DNA of 64,000 bases, taken from positions 186,001-250,000 of the forward strand of contig JAPVLO010000895.1 in NCBI GenBank assembly GCA_027257055.1. Reading direction: 5' to 3'. Below, piece by piece: positions 61,998-64,000 of the stretch (positions within the stretch are counted from its first letter, which is position 1; the number at the start of each line of letters is the position of its first letter). The notes below the pieces were generated by a model that had not been told where the DNA came from, made no database searches, and saw nothing but the letters and a program-made list of their open reading frames with translations. This DNA comes from Cephalopachus bancanus. Its lineage: Eukaryota > Chordata > Mammalia > Primates > Tarsiidae. Both the position numbers and the translations under genes were made by a program.

Positions 61998-64000
61998 CTC
62001 TTCTCTTTCTTTCTTTTCTTTCTTCCTTTTTGCCTTCCTTCTTTCCTTTGTTTCTTTCTTTCTTCCTTTTCTCTTCTCACTCAGTTGCCCCAGCTACTCT
62101 CAAACTGCCTAACTCGGGCCATCCTCTCAGCCTGTGCCTACCAAACTTCTGCGATCATAGCTTTCCATTTGGTTGACATCCTGGTGATACTGCCTGGTGT
62201 TGAATTCTAGGCCAGAGGCGATCCTCCTGCAGAGGACTGCCCTCACCCAAGGTTTTCTGGGTTTTGCTTGGGGTCGAGGTGGGTTCTTGCTATGGTGACC
62301 AGCCTGGTCTTGAGGTTCGGGGTTTCAACCATATTCCCGTTTTGACTTCTCTGTGTGCTGAGGAGACAGACGTGAATCGTCCGGCTGTCCCACCATAGCA
62401 GAGGTTTGAAAATCTATTCCTCTCTTTCTGAGGCGGCCCCTGGGAGGAGATTGTGAGTTCACCTTGGGGAATGTGACCAGAGGAGGGGTAGGTGCCCAGG
62501 CAAAGAGACACTCATGTGCCTGGCACTCCCCCCCAGGAAGAGCTAAGTGGATGAATGTGGCTGCCCTCTCTAGAGTTCCAGTCATCGGAAGGGAGAGGGC
62601 CATGTGGTGGGTGCTCAATAGAAGTGTGTATGTTGGGAGCAGGAGTTCACACCTGTCATCCTGGTACTCTGGTAGGCCAAATCAAGAGGATGGCCTGAGC
62701 CGCTGGGATTGATACCAGCCCAGGCACCTTGGAGAGACCTAATCTCTACAAGAAGTCAAAAAAAAGTGAGCCGAGCTTGGTGGCGCAGGCCTTTCATTCT
62801 GGCCACTTGGGAGGATGTGGTGGGAGTATCATCGGAGCCAAGTCAGTAGAGGTCGGGGAGGCTGAGAATGGTTCCCTGCACTCTCACCTGGGTGACAGAG
62901 TGGAACTCTGACTGAGAATAATACCAACTACCACTGCCACCACAACCACAGGCCGTGCTCAGGGCTCTTCTTGGCATTCTCTCCCTTCAGAGACCCAGGC
63001 GAGTGGACGGCCTGAGGCTGCAGGTTCAACACCAGCCAGGGACATGGGGTGAGACCTCGATTCAGTCATCAAGAATAAATCAAGAGAATAGCTGGACGTG
63101 GTGGGGCAGGCCTGTTGTTCCAGCCACTCTGGGGGCTGAGGCAGGAGGATCGCCTGAGCCCAGCATGTGGAGTCTACAGTGACTGTGAGTGTGCCCCTGC
63201 ACTCCAGTATGAGCAACAGAGTGGGATTCCATCTCCAAATAATAAGAATCACCACCACCACCACCATCACCACTGCCACCCAGCGTGAGGAGTCACCCTT
63301 ATGGATGGGAGAAAAAAGGCACTTTCTGGCCTGTCGTTCATGAGAAGTTTCAAAGGTAGCCATTGGGCACATATGTCCCACGCCTTTGGCCACGTGCCCC
63401 AGAAGGCCTGCCTCCACCCTCCACATTCATGCCCCACAGGAAAGAGGTGTGTGAGCTTAAAAAACAGACGACACCATGCTAGGGTGGCCGTCAGGCACAG
63501 AGCAATGAAGGCGGTCCAGCAAATCCGTGTCCAGCCCAGGTTCCAGTCACCCTGTCTTCCACCTTCAGGCATTGGGAGTGCCCCTTATTCTCTCGATCAC
63601 TCCTTCATCCCTCGCCCACATAGGGCACGGCACTACTATTGTGGGTCCCGGGTCATCGACCTGTGGAGGTGAGGCGGTCCTTGCACCTCGGTCCCGGAGA
63701 AGACTGGACTCCATAAGCCATCACGCCTGACTTGGTTTTATGACCTCTCACTGAGACAGTCTTGCCACATCGCCCGGGCTGGTTTCTGACTCCTGGGCTC
63801 AGGCAACCTCCCGTCTCATCCTCCCGGGGTGCAGGGCTGAAAACCATGAGCCACTGTGCCCATCCTGGACTCGCTCATTCTGTTGGCAGGGGAGATGCAA
63901 AGGAATGACCCAACATGGAGGCCACCGCAACCCGTGTAGTCAGGACTGTGAGCACCACCACGTGCTACTCCAGTGTTTGTATTCTGGGGAGTGAAGAGGT
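61906..64000 (+). repeat. Macrosatellite unit 16 (right end cut by window)
   Basis: L, A, B, C, D, E and F are complete, and the window stops in module G. In F the start is shortened near 63620-63630, where the T run and the first part of the antisense right arm are missing. Otherwise standard. Confidence 0.85.
61908..62078 (+). repeat. TTTC and CT microsatellite, tract L of unit 16
   Basis: A pure CTTT block, then two CT dinucleotide runs (about 61962-61980 and 61982-62000), then mixed CTTT and CCTT. It ends in CTCACTCAG. Confidence 0.95.

Overview
This window is almost certainly nuclear DNA of a primate. It contains no cellular protein-coding gene that I can support. About 53 kb is one tandem array (a macrosatellite). 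An old, broken class II (HERV-K-like, betaretrovirus-type) provirus of about 10.5 kb sits inside it on the minus strand. The primate call rests on the abundance of dimeric 7SL-derived (Alu-type) SINEs. I see no recognisable AluS or AluY copy, which would be odd for a monkey, ape or human region this rich in SINE sequence. I also do not see the internal insertion I remember from lemur and galago Alus. A tarsier-like primate would fit by exclusion. That is inference, and a repeat-library search would settle it.

Array: the full repeat unit is about 3.3 kb and recurs head to tail from base 1 to base 64000, with both outer units cut by the window edges. I count 17 pyrimidine-tract-delimited units (numbered 0-16 here) plus two collapsed remnants. 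A full unit reads on the plus strand: L, a T/C-rich microsatellite; A, an antisense SINE with a duplicated arm; B, about 235 bp of non-SINE sequence; C, a sense SINE with an AAT-rich tail; D, a second sense SINE with AAT and CAC tails; E, about 400 bp of non-SINE sequence; F, an antisense SINE; G, an antisense SINE fragment; H, about 130 bp of non-SINE linker; I, an antisense SINE; J, a sense SINE whose 5' end faces that of I; and K, about 340 bp of non-SINE sequence ending at the next tract. About two thirds of each unit is therefore old SINE sequence. The modules are mapped individually below in unit 13 (52601-55898).

Units differ by deletions that remove the same kinds of segment again and again. 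Units 1 and 2 share one deletion of about 790 bp. Unit 6 has a C/D hybrid SINE. Unit 10 has lost the centre of the I-J inverted repeat. Units 11 and 15 have deletions ending in I. One unit between 38656 and 38985 is reduced to module D, and another ends at 46624 after part of D. Five younger SINE copies of one distinctive subfamily lie in the array and a sixth lies in the provirus. Four of the six have clear target-site duplications.

Provirus (26622-37156, minus strand): the order on the minus strand is 5' LTR, Lys-type primer binding site, gag, dUTPase-protease with G-patch, pol (RT, RNase H, integrase), env, polypurine tract, 3' LTR. All genes carry stops, frameshifts or lost catalytic residues. 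It inserted in the CAC-rich tail of module D of unit 8, and module E of the same unit resumes directly after it, so the array existed before the provirus. The provirus in turn received one of the young SINEs at 29487-29787, giving a three-step order of events. The 5' LTR holds three copies of a 99-bp segment that is single in the 3' LTR.

No tRNA, rRNA, snoRNA, CRISPR array or conserved cellular gene was recognised. The many open frames across the window are by-products of GC-rich SINE sequence and of TTTC tracts.
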